Shown piece after piece: positions 10,021-17,561 of a DNA stretch of 64,000 nucleotides; position 1 is the first letter of the stretch; the number at the start of each line of letters is the position of its first letter. Origin of the DNA: Candidatus Opimibacter skivensis (lineage in GTDB: Bacteria > Bacteroidota > Bacteroidia > Chitinophagales > Saprospiraceae); contig JADKGY010000001.1 of assembly GCA_016722045.1 (NCBI GenBank), positions 186,001-250,000 on the forward strand, in the 5' to 3' direction. The notes under the pieces are model-generated. The model saw only the letters and a program-made list of their open reading frames with translations. It was not told where the DNA came from and did not search any database. The translations under genes and the position numbers were made by a program.

Positions 10021-10446
10021 TTATTTAAATTTTCTGTCCTTGTCTTCGATTGCAAGATCATTTATGCTGGCATATCTTTTGGCCATATATCCATTTTCAT
10101 CAAACTCCCAGTTTTCATTACCATAAGCACGAAACCATTGTCCCGCAGCATTTTGGTATTCATACTCAAATCTGACGGCAATGCGATTACCTGTATGTGC
10201 CCAGTATTCCTTTTTCAGTTTATAGTTGAGTTCACTTTCCCATTTTTTGGTCAGGAATGAAACGATCTCATCTCTTCCGTTGATGAATTGATTTCTGTTT
10301 CTCCATTCACTGTCGATGGTGTACGCTTTAGATACTCTTACCGGGTCTTTGCTGTTCCAGGCATCTTCGGCCATTTGGATTTTTTGCGTGGCTGTTTCCT
10401 CTGTAAAAGGAGGGAGCGGATTTCGTTGTTCCATACTTTTAGTCAT
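10021..10446 (-). CDS. NTF2/SnoaL-like protein, DUF1348 type
   Basis: The 141-residue product has the alpha-plus-beta barrel pattern of the nuclear transport factor 2 superfamily, and its sequence (AEDAWNSKDPVRVSKAYT, WRNRNQFINGRDEI, RFEYEYQNAAGQWFRAYGNE) fits the DUF1348 group of small cytoplasmic proteins of unknown activity. Translation may start at the first Met or at Met5 (MEQRNP). An AraC gene remnant is fused just beyond its stop codon. These proteins are often near regulators, but no role can be read from context. Confidence 0.82.
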   Translation of the reverse strand: MTKSMEQRNPLPPFTEETATQKIQMAEDAWNSKDPVRVSKAYTIDSEWRNRNQFINGRDEIVSFLTKKWESELNYKLKKEYWAHTGNRIAVRFEYEYQNAAGQWFRAYGNENWEFDENGYMAKRYASINDLAIEDKDRKFK

Positions 10447-10858
10447 TTAGATAAATAATGAGGACAAAACAAATCAGTGCTCAATAGTAGTTTATCATTT
10501 CCCATTTCGAGTGATTTTTATTAGTCCTTTACATTCCAAAGATGCAATTCATTTGCATATGTTGGCAGCATTTCTGGATGGTATTTTAATTTCATGACCA
10601 TTTTTTGAGCATGGCTTGATCTTCAGATGCCGGTTATTTTAGAAAGATTATCTGAATACATTTCTTTTGTGTTTTCCTATGCTTTATGATGGCCTCCATA
10701 CAAGTATGCTTTCAGATAAAAAGAAAAGCCAGAATGACTCTGACTTTTCTTTTTAAGCTGTATTAATTTAGGCTTTTCACCAATTCTTGTTCAAATGAAG
10801 GGGCCAGCGGAAAGTCAACCGGAACCTCATGACGTATTCGAAAGAGTCGCCTGGATAA
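10447..10858. other. 412-bp intergenic region
   Basis: No complete gene was seen. It holds the AT-rich hairpin at 10718. Between the hairpin and 10858 the minus strand can be read as YPGDSFEYVMRFRLTF followed by RWPLHLNKNW and a stop. This looks like the end of an outer-membrane barrel, but it has no start and may be chance. Confidence 0.4.
10718..10754. terminator. bidirectional hairpin terminator
   Basis: AAAAGAAAAG-C-CAGA pairs with TCTG-A-CTTTTCTTTT around a 5-base loop, one mismatch in 15. With A on the left and T on the right it can work in both directions, and it could end the minus-strand gene at 10859. Confidence 0.6.
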
Positions 10859-11500
10859 TTACTTCCCAAACGTCTTCGAAAACCCGATACTGAATTGTCC
10901 TACATGCCCTGCTTCTCCAAAGTCGTAAAGGCGACCATATTCCGGACGGATCGCCCAGGAAGAAAGATCGCTGCTGATCGCGAGGCCTAAATTGACAGCA
11001 ACGAAGTCATCACAGTCTTCGCAGAATGTAAAGATGTATTTCGGGGCAAGCGTGATGTCAATTTTGTTTTCTACTGCCGGAAGTGTAAACAGCATCGAGG
11101 GTTGAAATTCCCATGCATCCGTAATGTCTTCTCCGAAAGCCGTACCGGCCAGAAGGGAAAGGGCGATCTTGTTTTCCAGCAAGCTGATTTTCGGGCCGAA
11201 TCCAATCATGCTAATCCCATTATTGAAGTCATCACCCTTCGCCCAGGCATATTGATACCTCACCCTGAAATCCATTTTTGGAGTAACCCCATAAGCCGCA
11301 TGTAAGCCTAATTCATTTTGAAGCCCATCTGTCTCTCCATCCGAACTGGAAGAAACCGTGCTATAGGAAGGCGTAAGTTCAATACGTTTTTTGCCCGCCA
11401 GGCGAGCGCTTTGAAGCTCAGAAAATACCGGAGCGCAGCTTTGAAATAACAAACCAGACATCAAGAATGTCACACAGAAGAATAGCGAAATGGTTTTCAT
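10859..11500 (-). CDS. outer-membrane barrel-like lipoprotein
   Basis: 213 residues with a signal and lipobox (SGLLFQSC), then strands of alternating polar and hydrophobic residues (RIELTPSYSTVSS, MDFRVRYQYAWAKG, KISLLENKIALSLLAG) and a terminal strand FSIGFSKTFGK. The pattern fits a small transmembrane beta barrel with a lipidated N-terminus, as found in Bacteroidota outer membranes. A CxxC pair (CEDC) lies near residue 165. Substrate or partner unknown. A promoter candidate lies about 45 bases upstream. Confidence 0.7.
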   Translation of the reverse strand: MKTISLFFCVTFLMSGLLFQSCAPVFSELQSARLAGKKRIELTPSYSTVSSSSDGETDGLQNELGLHAAYGVTPKMDFRVRYQYAWAKGDDFNNGISMIGFGPKISLLENKIALSLLAGTAFGEDITDAWEFQPSMLFTLPAVENKIDITLAPKYIFTFCEDCDDFVAVNLGLAISSDLSSWAIRPEYGRLYDFGEAGHVGQFSIGFSKTFGK

Positions 11501-11546
11501 GATTTTGTAAATTATGTAAGTGAATAATATAGTATTTCTTTGCCCT

Positions 11547-11576
11547 CAAACGTAAGTAGAGTAGAGGTAAACGAAT
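11547..11576 (-). promoter_or_regulatory. promoter candidate for barrel lipoprotein
   Basis: On the minus strand TACGTTTG (11554-11547) matches the -7 consensus TAnnTTTG. About 19 bases further upstream there is TCG rather than TTG, so the -33 element is imperfect. Confidence 0.45.
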
Positions 11577-11791
11577 ATCGTGATTTATCAGTATTTCTGT
11601 GAATGATCAGGGCGTCTAAAACCACCATTCCATGAGCAGAAAGGCAAAGCGGTAAAGAAATTTCAGTTATACGATAGCCCTCGATATTCAGTCGGCTTTC
11701 TATATGTGGAGTGATACTCTCCGTCTAACAAATAAACTACAGGATGCTTTTCCGTAGAAGAAATATGATACACCCTTCTCACCAACTCCAT
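11572..11791 (-). pseudogene. decayed esterase (alpha/beta hydrolase)
   Basis: The minus strand from ATG 11791 reads MELVRRVYHISSTEKHPVVY followed by LLDGEYHS, the typical early strand of Esterase-D-like hydrolases (PVxYLLDG), then hits a stop. After a frame change the downstream part reads LIIHRNTDKSRY, matching the next conserved strand (a V/I-GI-x-NTDR-like segment). The rest of the gene, including any GxSxG, is missing. A short, frameshifted remnant. Confidence 0.6.
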
Positions 11792-11820
11792 ATTAACGGC
11801 TGGTGTACTTCTTATTCTTC

Positions 11821-12213
11821 TTATTTCGCTTCACTGATGGGGTGACGAAACAATAGTACACCAAAGCATAAGCCAAATACAAAATATATAGCTGCTGCTG
11901 TCCAGATAATGTAAGATGAATTGGGATTTGAAATTATCACTTTTAGTAATGCAAGCCCAGCTATTAAAAAATGGGTGAAATTAGCAACGGCTATCGGGCG
12001 GTTATAAATTCCGCCTATTAAACTCGTCTTCGTCATCCAGTTGAGCATTCCAAAAGCAAAATAAAGTGCTCCCAGAATTTGAGTTAGAAGCAAGGCCGAT
12101 TTATTAGCCTCAATATTTAATTGACTTAATATTGTGTCAGGTATAAAAGTCAAAGATATCCCTGCTGCTCCCAAGGTTATTGCGCACAAGGTCATTAAAA
12201 GTTTTGTATTCAC
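11821..12213 (-). CDS. small membrane protein, four helices
   Basis: 130 residues with four predicted membrane helices at about 5-25, 40-60, 75-95 and 100-122, no signal cleavage site and few charges. NRPIAVANFTHFLIAGLALL is the most distinctive segment. It resembles in size and layout small DoxX-like or unnamed integral membrane proteins of Bacteroidota, but the family is not certain. Its start is 108 bases from the end of the dihydrofolate-reductase-like gene at 12321 on the same strand. Confidence 0.7.
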   Translation of the reverse strand: MNTKLLMTLCAITLGAAGISLTFIPDTILSQLNIEANKSALLLTQILGALYFAFGMLNWMTKTSLIGGIYNRPIAVANFTHFLIAGLALLKVIISNPNSSYIIWTAAAIYFVFGLCFGVLLFRHPISEAK

Positions 12214-12320
12214 ACTAGCTTGGATTTTATTATTATCGATTATATCGTTTCTGTATCTGTTATCCTTTACAAAAATTTATCCTCTTTGATTGCGGTTGTC
12301 CTATCGGCTATAAATCATTC

Positions 12321-12893
12321 TTATTGTCTCTCCACTGTGTAATTCAGTTCAGTTACCCCGCAAGTAAATTGATGAGTAGTCAATAGGTTTAGTTTTATTT
12401 TTTCTTTGATGTCTACAAATAATGGAATGCCTTGTCCAAGAATAATGGGATTGACAAAGAGCCAGTAGCCGTCTATTAAGTTCAGTTGAATAAGTGAATG
12501 TGTTGCTGTCGGGCTACCAAAAAGCAGAATGTCCGGGCCTGCCTGTTGTTTTATTGCATTTATACTGTCCGAAATGTTGTCCCTAATAATTTTTGTATTT
12601 GTCAGACCCTCTTCCTTTATTGTTTTTGATAATACAACTTTATGAACGTTGTGATACCACTTAGAATGTTCAATCTCGTGCCTGGTCGCTGTCGGATTGT
12701 CTCCTGCGGTAGGCCAGTAATTTTCCATCATCTGATATGTAATCCGACCATATAATGCAGTGTCACCTTCGCTTATCCGCTTCCCGACAAAATCAAAAAT
12801 TTCCTGATCCACTTTAATCCAGTTCATTTCTCCTTTTGGTCCTGCTACAAAACCGTCAAGCGATATGTGCATAAAAGAAATTATTTTTCTCAT
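12321..12893 (-). CDS. dihydrofolate reductase-like (RibD C-terminal) protein
   Basis: 190 residues with the RibD_C/dihydrofolate-reductase-like fold: MRKIISFMHISLDGFVAGPK at the start, YGRITYQMMENYW in the nucleotide-binding region, and PDILLFGSPTATHSLIQLNL near the NADPH site. Homologues are annotated as dihydrofolate reductase family proteins, but most are not folate enzymes and their substrates are unknown. The length is normal. No operon partner is obvious. Confidence 0.88.
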   Translation of the reverse strand: MRKIISFMHISLDGFVAGPKGEMNWIKVDQEIFDFVGKRISEGDTALYGRITYQMMENYWPTAGDNPTATRHEIEHSKWYHNVHKVVLSKTIKEEGLTNTKIIRDNISDSINAIKQQAGPDILLFGSPTATHSLIQLNLIDGYWLFVNPIILGQGIPLFVDIKEKIKLNLLTTHQFTCGVTELNYTVERQ

Positions 12894-13237
12894 ATAAGTG
12901 CAGTTTTTATAGTTGGCTATGATTTGTTACTCATTCATAATGTAAGATAATGTCCCAATCCCGTCCCATGCCGCGCATAATTAAATCCCAGATTTTACCC
13001 GGTTCCACATTCATTGGACGAATAATCAGACAAAAATCAGAATAAAATTAAAAGGGAGGAGAAAATATCCGTGATTTATGCAATTGCATCTGGTATTAAA
13101 GTGTATGAATAACCAAAATAGCCAGCTATTCCTTTTTTAAGAGCCAGACTTGCATTGCCAACCAGGCTATCGTTCTACTCTCGCCACGAAGTTGTGTCGT
13201 GCGAAGTCAGCACAAAAATTTATTAATGGTTCTCCGT
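12894..13237. other. 344-bp intergenic region
   Basis: No complete gene. The minus strand has a short open stretch at about 12940-13022 (MNVEPGKIWDLIMRGMGRDW and a few more residues) that may be the end of a lost gene. A CATTGCC...CTATCGTT stretch near 13157-13178 recalls one arm of the attC sites further on, but the opposite arm was not found. Confidence 0.35.
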
Positions 13238-14650
13238 TCATTTCGTTGTCGGCTCAACAATTTTCCAATAGGAATTCTTTCGGGTGACTTTGCCATTGCG
13301 AAACTCCCAAAGGTCACAGCCTCGCACTTTCACAATAACTTCTGAAGTTGTTGTTCCTGTCAGTGTCCATTCTGAAACACCTCTATCGCCTTCGGCTGAA
13401 ATCCAATGACGGTCTTCACCATAGTGAACATCAGGAATTCCTTTGAAGCGACCTGCAAGTGCTTCTCGCACCTGTGCTTTACCGATAAAGCGTTGTCCAA
13501 AGGATTCAGGTCCCTTTGGAAAATCAAATGAGCAATCATCGGAAAAGAATTCCATAATGGCATCAAGATCATGACGATTGAATGCCTCGATGATTTGTTT
13601 CAAAGTTTCTGTTGTGACTTTCATATCTAGTGCATTGGTTTGAACTTGTTCTGACATGAAGTTGATAATAGATTTGACGATTTCATCTTTACTCAGAAAA
13701 ATAAATGAAACATGTGAACCCTTAGGCATAATTTTTATTGTCGCATTTTTCATTTCATTTTTAATTCGGTTCATGCTGCTTATTCGCCATGGATTTATTA
13801 TTTCTTTTTCCAGATTATCGTAGATCGCAGTTGTAAGTGAATCATTTTTGGCAGCAAGAAAAAACGAATTCGTATAAAGCATAAGAGCAGGGACAATTAC
13901 TTTAGCATAATTGCGGTGGTAGCTCATTGCTGATTGCAACGTAACTCGTGAAACTTCATCATTTGGAATTGCTCTAATGCTGCTGTCGGGATTTATATGT
14001 ATGGATGCTTGAAGATTTTTTTCCAGCGTTGAATTCCATTCAACATCGGGAAACCAAAAACCATGATACCACTTCCTATACGCATCCAGAGAAGCCAAAT
14101 CAGAACTGTCGGCAAAAGCTGATTTTGATATTGAATGCAACAGGGCTTTGAATGGCTCTTCGGATAAATCATAGCCTGCTTCTAAGTAAATCAGCTTATT
14201 CGTTCTCTCAGGATACTGGATAGCAAATTCAGTAATTTCATTACCGCCCATTGACCAACCAAGAAGACTTGCTTTTGGAATCTGCAAACTGTCGAGCAAA
14301 AGCTTTAAGTCGGAAACCAATGTTGAATTATCGTAGTTTGAATCAGAAGTTTCCGATTTGCAGTGTCCCCTTTTTGAATAGGCAATGACTCTGAAATGTT
14401 CTTTTAGTGTGTCGGCTAATTCTTCAAAGAGAAAAGGTGAATCCCCTAAACCGTGAATGAGAATAAGCGGGTCACCTGCTCCGCCCCAATCAAGATAGTG
14501 CAAATTGACGTTTTGGCCTTGAATGAAATGTTCAGTGTATGTTTCTTCGTTCAATTTATTTTGCTTTAATGTTTGCCGGCATGAAACACTTAAAAAGCAA
14601 ACGCATAAAAGTATGGCTAAGGCCTTAATCTTTTCCTGGGTCATCTTCAT
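13238..14650 (-). CDS. lipoprotein alpha/beta hydrolase fused to SnoaL-like domain
   Basis: 470 residues in two domains. Residues 1-330: signal and lipobox (FLSVSC), oxyanion strand LILIHGLGDS, nucleophile elbow LLGWSMGG, and a late PKGSHVSF histidine, an alpha/beta hydrolase. Residues 343-470: a SnoaL/NTF2-type domain (IIEAFNRHDLDAIMEFFSDD to WEFRNGKVTRKNSYW). The join (TNALDMKVTTETLKQ) holds an internal Met where a separate SnoaL protein would begin, so this looks like a fusion of two once-separate genes. The sequence 47-54 bases upstream of its ATG is the outer end of an attC-like site, so it may itself be a cassette gene. Confidence 0.85.
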   Translation of the reverse strand: MKMTQEKIKALAILLCVCFLSVSCRQTLKQNKLNEETYTEHFIQGQNVNLHYLDWGGAGDPLILIHGLGDSPFLFEELADTLKEHFRVIAYSKRGHCKSETSDSNYDNSTLVSDLKLLLDSLQIPKASLLGWSMGGNEITEFAIQYPERTNKLIYLEAGYDLSEEPFKALLHSISKSAFADSSDLASLDAYRKWYHGFWFPDVEWNSTLEKNLQASIHINPDSSIRAIPNDEVSRVTLQSAMSYHRNYAKVIVPALMLYTNSFFLAAKNDSLTTAIYDNLEKEIINPWRISSMNRIKNEMKNATIKIMPKGSHVSFIFLSKDEIVKSIINFMSEQVQTNALDMKVTTETLKQIIEAFNRHDLDAIMEFFSDDCSFDFPKGPESFGQRFIGKAQVREALAGRFKGIPDVHYGEDRHWISAEGDRGVSEWTLTGTTTSEVIVKVRGCDLWEFRNGKVTRKNSYWKIVEPTTK

Positions 14651-14691
14651 GCTATTTCTTGTAGTGAGTTTGAAGTTCCGATGTCATTAAG

Positions 14692-14825
14692 GGTGACGCG
14701 TAACGACTAGGGATGTAGGAGTGGCGATTCAAGTCTTTATCTTCCAGTTAGTCGTAACCCCGTCTATGTAAAATTATTCAAATACTTCGAAATCCGTCAT
14801 TGCATACATCCAATGTTATCGGACG
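14692..14825. other. attC-like site 0
   Basis: Two imperfectly complementary arms frame a spacer of about 60 bases: GCGTAACGACTAGGGATGTA at the left and GCATACATCCAATGTTATCG at the right. Ends AAC and GTT match the attC core triplets. Aligned with the four similar sites further on, it shares AACGACxAGGGxTxTxGGxAGTGGCG and ATCCGxCATTGCxTA. It lies between the hydrolase-SnoaL gene and the FISUMP gene. The right end GTTATCGG pairs with CCGATAAC at 15868, defining one cassette. Confidence 0.72.
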
Positions 14826-15013
14826 TTTTTAAATTCTTCGCTAGGAATTCTTCAATTGTTTTGTTCGCTTGTTTCAATATTGTTCTCAATGATTCTTCTT
14901 GGATGCTTACTCATTGATCGCGAACATGCAGTAATACAACTCGATCCTATAGGAGGAGAAATTTTGTAACCCAGACATAACAATAGGCGGAGCAATATTT
15001 AAATTTAAAATTA

Positions 15014-15799
15014 TCAATCCCTGAGACACCGGACAGAATACCCAAGACGCTTATTGTTGAGGTTCCTGCTAAGGTTGTCAGTGCTGTAGAACAGGTATCG
15101 GAACCAGGCATCGTCTGTATTGGCCTCTGTAGAACTCCACCAGTTGCCGGAGTCACCAACGAGGAGGGTGAAAGCTCCATTGGCGAAACGGTAACCGCCC
15201 GGAAGGCCTGTGAATCCAATAAGGTTGGTCGCCCCGGTATTGGGGGTAGTCCAATGCGTTGTGCCCATTTCCTTCATAGGTCCACCGGCCCCATTATTTC
15301 CACCAAGACAACTGCCTAGGGTCGTCCATTCAAAATCAGTCGGAATATACCAACCTTCAGGAGCAAGTGCTCTTGAATCATTGACCGCATACCAGTTGTA
15401 AAGTTTTCCATATATGGCTGCATAGGTCGTACTATCATTGAGATAATAACAATAGGCCCCTGTAGTCAAGGCAGCCCATGCCGCATCATCGGTAACTTTT
15501 GGTATAGCATCTCCATTCCTGTAGGTGGCCACATCTAAGTTTTTAGTCATCCAGCGCTGGCAGCAGATACTCACACTCGGATCATTCGTGCCGGGAGGAG
15601 GCGGAGGTGGCTGCCAACTGGCGAGGCCTGTGGCATCACTGGTGAGTATCTTGCCGGCACCCTGTGTACCATCGGCTACTTTAAACGTGCCATTTACATC
15701 CAGTTTGGCACTGGGGGCGGTGGTGCCAATGCCTACATTTTGAGCCAAACCAGCTAAAGTAAAAGATAAAAAAATTAAAATTGCTAATAATTTTTTCAT
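15014..15799 (-). CDS. exported FISUMP-domain protein in a cassette
   Basis: 261 residues. The signal peptide ends at LAGLAQ, followed by an N-terminal strand segment NVGIGTTAPSAKLDVNGTF common in Bacteroidota surface proteins, a proline tract (QPPPPPPG), then a Fibrobacter-succinogenes-type major paralogous domain: WMTKNLDVATYRNG, GKLYNWYAV, PEGWYIPTDFEWTTL, GGYRFANGAF, WWSSTEA, and a final GYSVRCLRD. FISUMP proteins are secreted or surface proteins of unknown role. The gene lies between attC-like sites at 14692 and 15862, its 3' end facing the first one, so it is read as the cargo of a cassette of about 1.06 kb. Confidence 0.88.
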   Translation of the reverse strand: MKKLLAILIFLSFTLAGLAQNVGIGTTAPSAKLDVNGTFKVADGTQGAGKILTSDATGLASWQPPPPPPGTNDPSVSICCQRWMTKNLDVATYRNGDAIPKVTDDAAWAALTTGAYCYYLNDSTTYAAIYGKLYNWYAVNDSRALAPEGWYIPTDFEWTTLGSCLGGNNGAGGPMKEMGTTHWTTPNTGATNLIGFTGLPGGYRFANGAFTLLVGDSGNWWSSTEANTDDAWFRYLFYSTDNLSRNLNNKRLGYSVRCLRD

Positions 15800-15861
15800 G
15801 ATTGATTGTTATGTGTTGAATAAAAATAATATACTTTTCTTTCTGGTGGAGTATTTATTTC

Positions 15862-15984
15862 CAATGACCGATAACGACCAAGGCTATGGGCAGTGGCGGT
15901 TCTACAGGAGAATCTGCCAAGTAACCTTAATCTGTATCAATGTACAAAACTGTCGACAAAGAGTTATCCGCCATTGCCTATAGC
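15862..15984. other. attC-like site 1, left part (split by IS)
   Basis: R'' is CCGATAAC; the arm GGCTATGGGCAGTGGCGG pairs with CCGCCATTGCCTATAGC across a spacer of about 60 bases. The site is cut after TATAGC by an IS110-family element; the missing part of the right arm (GCCGATGTTATAGCC) resumes at 17537. Removing the element restores a site like those at 18171 and 18785. Confidence 0.82.
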
Positions 15985-16040
15985 ATCTATGTAAAAGCAG
16001 TATTCAGTGTTTCCTTTGTAGTGTACTAAACTAACTGAAT

Positions 16041-17096
16041 ATGAAAACAAAGAATACTGCGTGTCCAAAGTTATTCATTGGCATTGATATACACAAAACC
16101 AGCTGGAGTATCCGCATGGCTACTGATCTGTTCCAGGGGAAAAGGATGACCATGCCATCTGATCCGGAAAATCTGAAACGATATGTCGAGAAGTTTTACC
16201 CTGACCACGAAATCCAGTGTGCTTATGAAGCGGGTTGTTGTGGCTACAGTGCGCACCGTGCATTCGAATCATTCGGTTGGCAGAGTATTGTATTTAACCC
16301 TTCTGATATTGCACGGACAGGAAAAAGTCAATTCCAAAAGACGGATGGAATTGACGCAGATCTGATCTGCCGTGAACTGCGGGACAATCGGTTGGTGAGC
16401 ATCACTGTTCCGGATGTGGAACGAGAACATTTGCGATGTTTGTTTCGGCGTCGCAATGATCTGGTGAAAGATATTCGTCAGATCAAATCACAGATCAAAG
16501 GTCAGTTGCTCTTCATGGGCATTAGGATTCCACAGGAACACGACAATTCATATTGGAGTCATTCTTTCCGGAAATGGATTGAATCGCTGTCATTGGAAAA
16601 TGAAACAGCAAAATCAGCGATAAGGAGCAGACTTCTTCAATTTGAATTCCTGGATAAAAGTGTTAGAGAGGTGAGTAATGAATTGCGGAAATATTGTCGC
16701 ACGCATTACAAGAAGGATTATACACTGTTACGTAGTATTCCGGGCATTGGAGGAATAGTGGCCTGTGGAATACTCAGTGAACTTGGAGACCTGAGAAGAT
16801 TTGGCAACTTCAAACAGCTGGCAGCCTACGTAGGATTAATGCCCGCTCTACATCAAAGCGGCGACAACACAAGATCATCCGGGATCAATCCAAGAGGCAA
16901 CAGCATCATGCGGAGTTACTTTGTGGAAGCAGCCTGGCAGGCATTACGATTTGATCCGGTGATGCAAAAATATTACCGGACACATGCAGGGCGAGATAGT
17001 AAATCGATATTGATAAAAGTTGCACGGAAGCTATTAAGTCGCGTACATTCGGTGATCAAAACAGAAACACCCTATCAGATTGGGGTGATTGCATAA
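16041..17096 (+). CDS. IS110/IS1111-type DEDD transposase
   Basis: 351 residues. The N-terminal RuvC-like domain shows the DEDD set: D16 in FIGIDIHKTSW, E63 in AYEAGCCGY, D102 and D105 in KTDGIDADLI. The C-terminal Tnp_20 domain has LLRSIPGIGGIVACGI, YVGLMPALHQSGDN and INPRGNSIMR; one serine here is expected to be the second catalytic residue. Enzymes of this family recombine DNA through a guide RNA encoded by the element. The gene starts 56 bases inside the left end. It differs from the copy at 20589 by three residues. Confidence 0.93.
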   Translation: MKTKNTACPKLFIGIDIHKTSWSIRMATDLFQGKRMTMPSDPENLKRYVEKFYPDHEIQCAYEAGCCGYSAHRAFESFGWQSIVFNPSDIARTGKSQFQKTDGIDADLICRELRDNRLVSITVPDVEREHLRCLFRRRNDLVKDIRQIKSQIKGQLLFMGIRIPQEHDNSYWSHSFRKWIESLSLENETAKSAIRSRLLQFEFLDKSVREVSNELRKYCRTHYKKDYTLLRSIPGIGGIVACGILSELGDLRRFGNFKQLAAYVGLMPALHQSGDNTRSSGINPRGNSIMRSYFVEAAWQALRFDPVMQKYYRTHAGRDSKSILIKVARKLLSRVHSVIKTETPYQIGVIA

Positions 17097-17136
17097 AATA
17101 AAAACAAGATCCATTAGTGCTCACGATCAAATGAAT

Positions 17137-17292
17137 AGAGGGACCACAGAACATCGGCGGTGGAGTAGGATGTCAAAATTCTACTACCACATTTTTATAG
17201 CGAGTGGCCCTCTTTTCCATATTTTACATCATACAGATGCTGGTGAACGCTCAAATTGAGGGTATCACATATAGGAGCCTGAGCTAATATGG
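17137..17292 (+). ncRNA. bridge (seeker) RNA, copy 1
   Basis: Two stem-internal-loop-stem structures. Loop 1: outer stem AGAGGG(A)CCAC with GTGGCCCTCT, inner stem 17159-17168 with 17181-17190; the open arms contain AACATCGGC (17150-17158), the reverse complement of the right target GCCGATGTT, and TATAGC (17196-17201), identical to the left target. Loop 2: outer stem CCATATT/AATATGG, inner hairpin 17241-17267; the open arms contain AGATGC (17235-17240), reverse complement of the left element end GCATCT, and ATAGGAGC (17271-17278), identical to the right end. All four include the core GC. This is the expected design of an IS110-family bridge RNA, and its position downstream of the transposase fits the IS1111 group. 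Confidence 0.85.
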
Positions 17293-17296
17293 ATTA

Positions 17297-17440
17297 GGTC
17301 GTTGAAATGTGGAAAAACAACAGCCCGCAAAAGCGTGCTGGTTTTCCCACGATTTCAACAACCGCTTAGGATTGGGTTATTGATAATTGGAAAAACGCCA
17401 GGCTAAAACGCGGCGCTTGTTTTCCCATTTATCAACAACC
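17297..17440 (+). other. twin long hairpins in the IS right end
   Basis: Two adjacent imperfect hairpins (17297-17363 and 17375-17440) with related sequence: each has a GTTGA/GTTATTGATA...GGAAAAAC left arm and a GTTTTCCCA...TCAACAACC right arm. They lie between the bridge RNA and the right end. Both copies of the element have them, with a few changes at the tips and in the linker. Role unknown; they might end or stabilise the RNA. Confidence 0.6.
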
Positions 17441-17536
17441 TGATGATGATATAAATTTTGATTTATGAAATAAAACAAAAGAAAGGAAATACATATTACT
17501 TTTGGCAGTCTGCTGAAGGAACTGCTTTACATAGGA

Positions 17537-17552
17537 GCCGATGTTATAGCCA
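17537..17552. other. attC-like site 1, right part
   Basis: GCCGATGTTATAGCC resumes the right arm of the site cut at 15984. GTTATAGCC pairs with GGCTATAAC at 18171, defining the cassette that carries the DUF6155-like gene. Confidence 0.8.
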
Positions 17553-17561
17553 GTGTTTTCG

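Larger units (their letters stand above)
15985..17538 (+). mobile_element. IS110-family element (IS1111 group), copy 1
   Basis: The 1554-bp element has sub-terminal inverted repeats: CTATGTAAAAGCAGT two bases in from the left end, and ACTGCTTTACATAG two bases in from the right end. There is no target duplication beyond the shared dinucleotide GC at both junctions (TATA-GC-ATCTATG and CATAGGA-GC-CGATG), as expected for this family, which recombines at a core dinucleotide. It carries one transposase and about 440 bases of structured non-coding DNA downstream of it. Insertion in attC sites matches the described IS1111-attC group. The copy at 20533 is almost identical. Confidence 0.9.

Noticed and set aside
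13157..13190. Seventh attC-like site below the hydrolase-SnoaL gene
   Set aside because: One arm resembles the others (CATTGCC...CTATCGTT), but the opposite arm and a core matching CGCGTAAC are missing.
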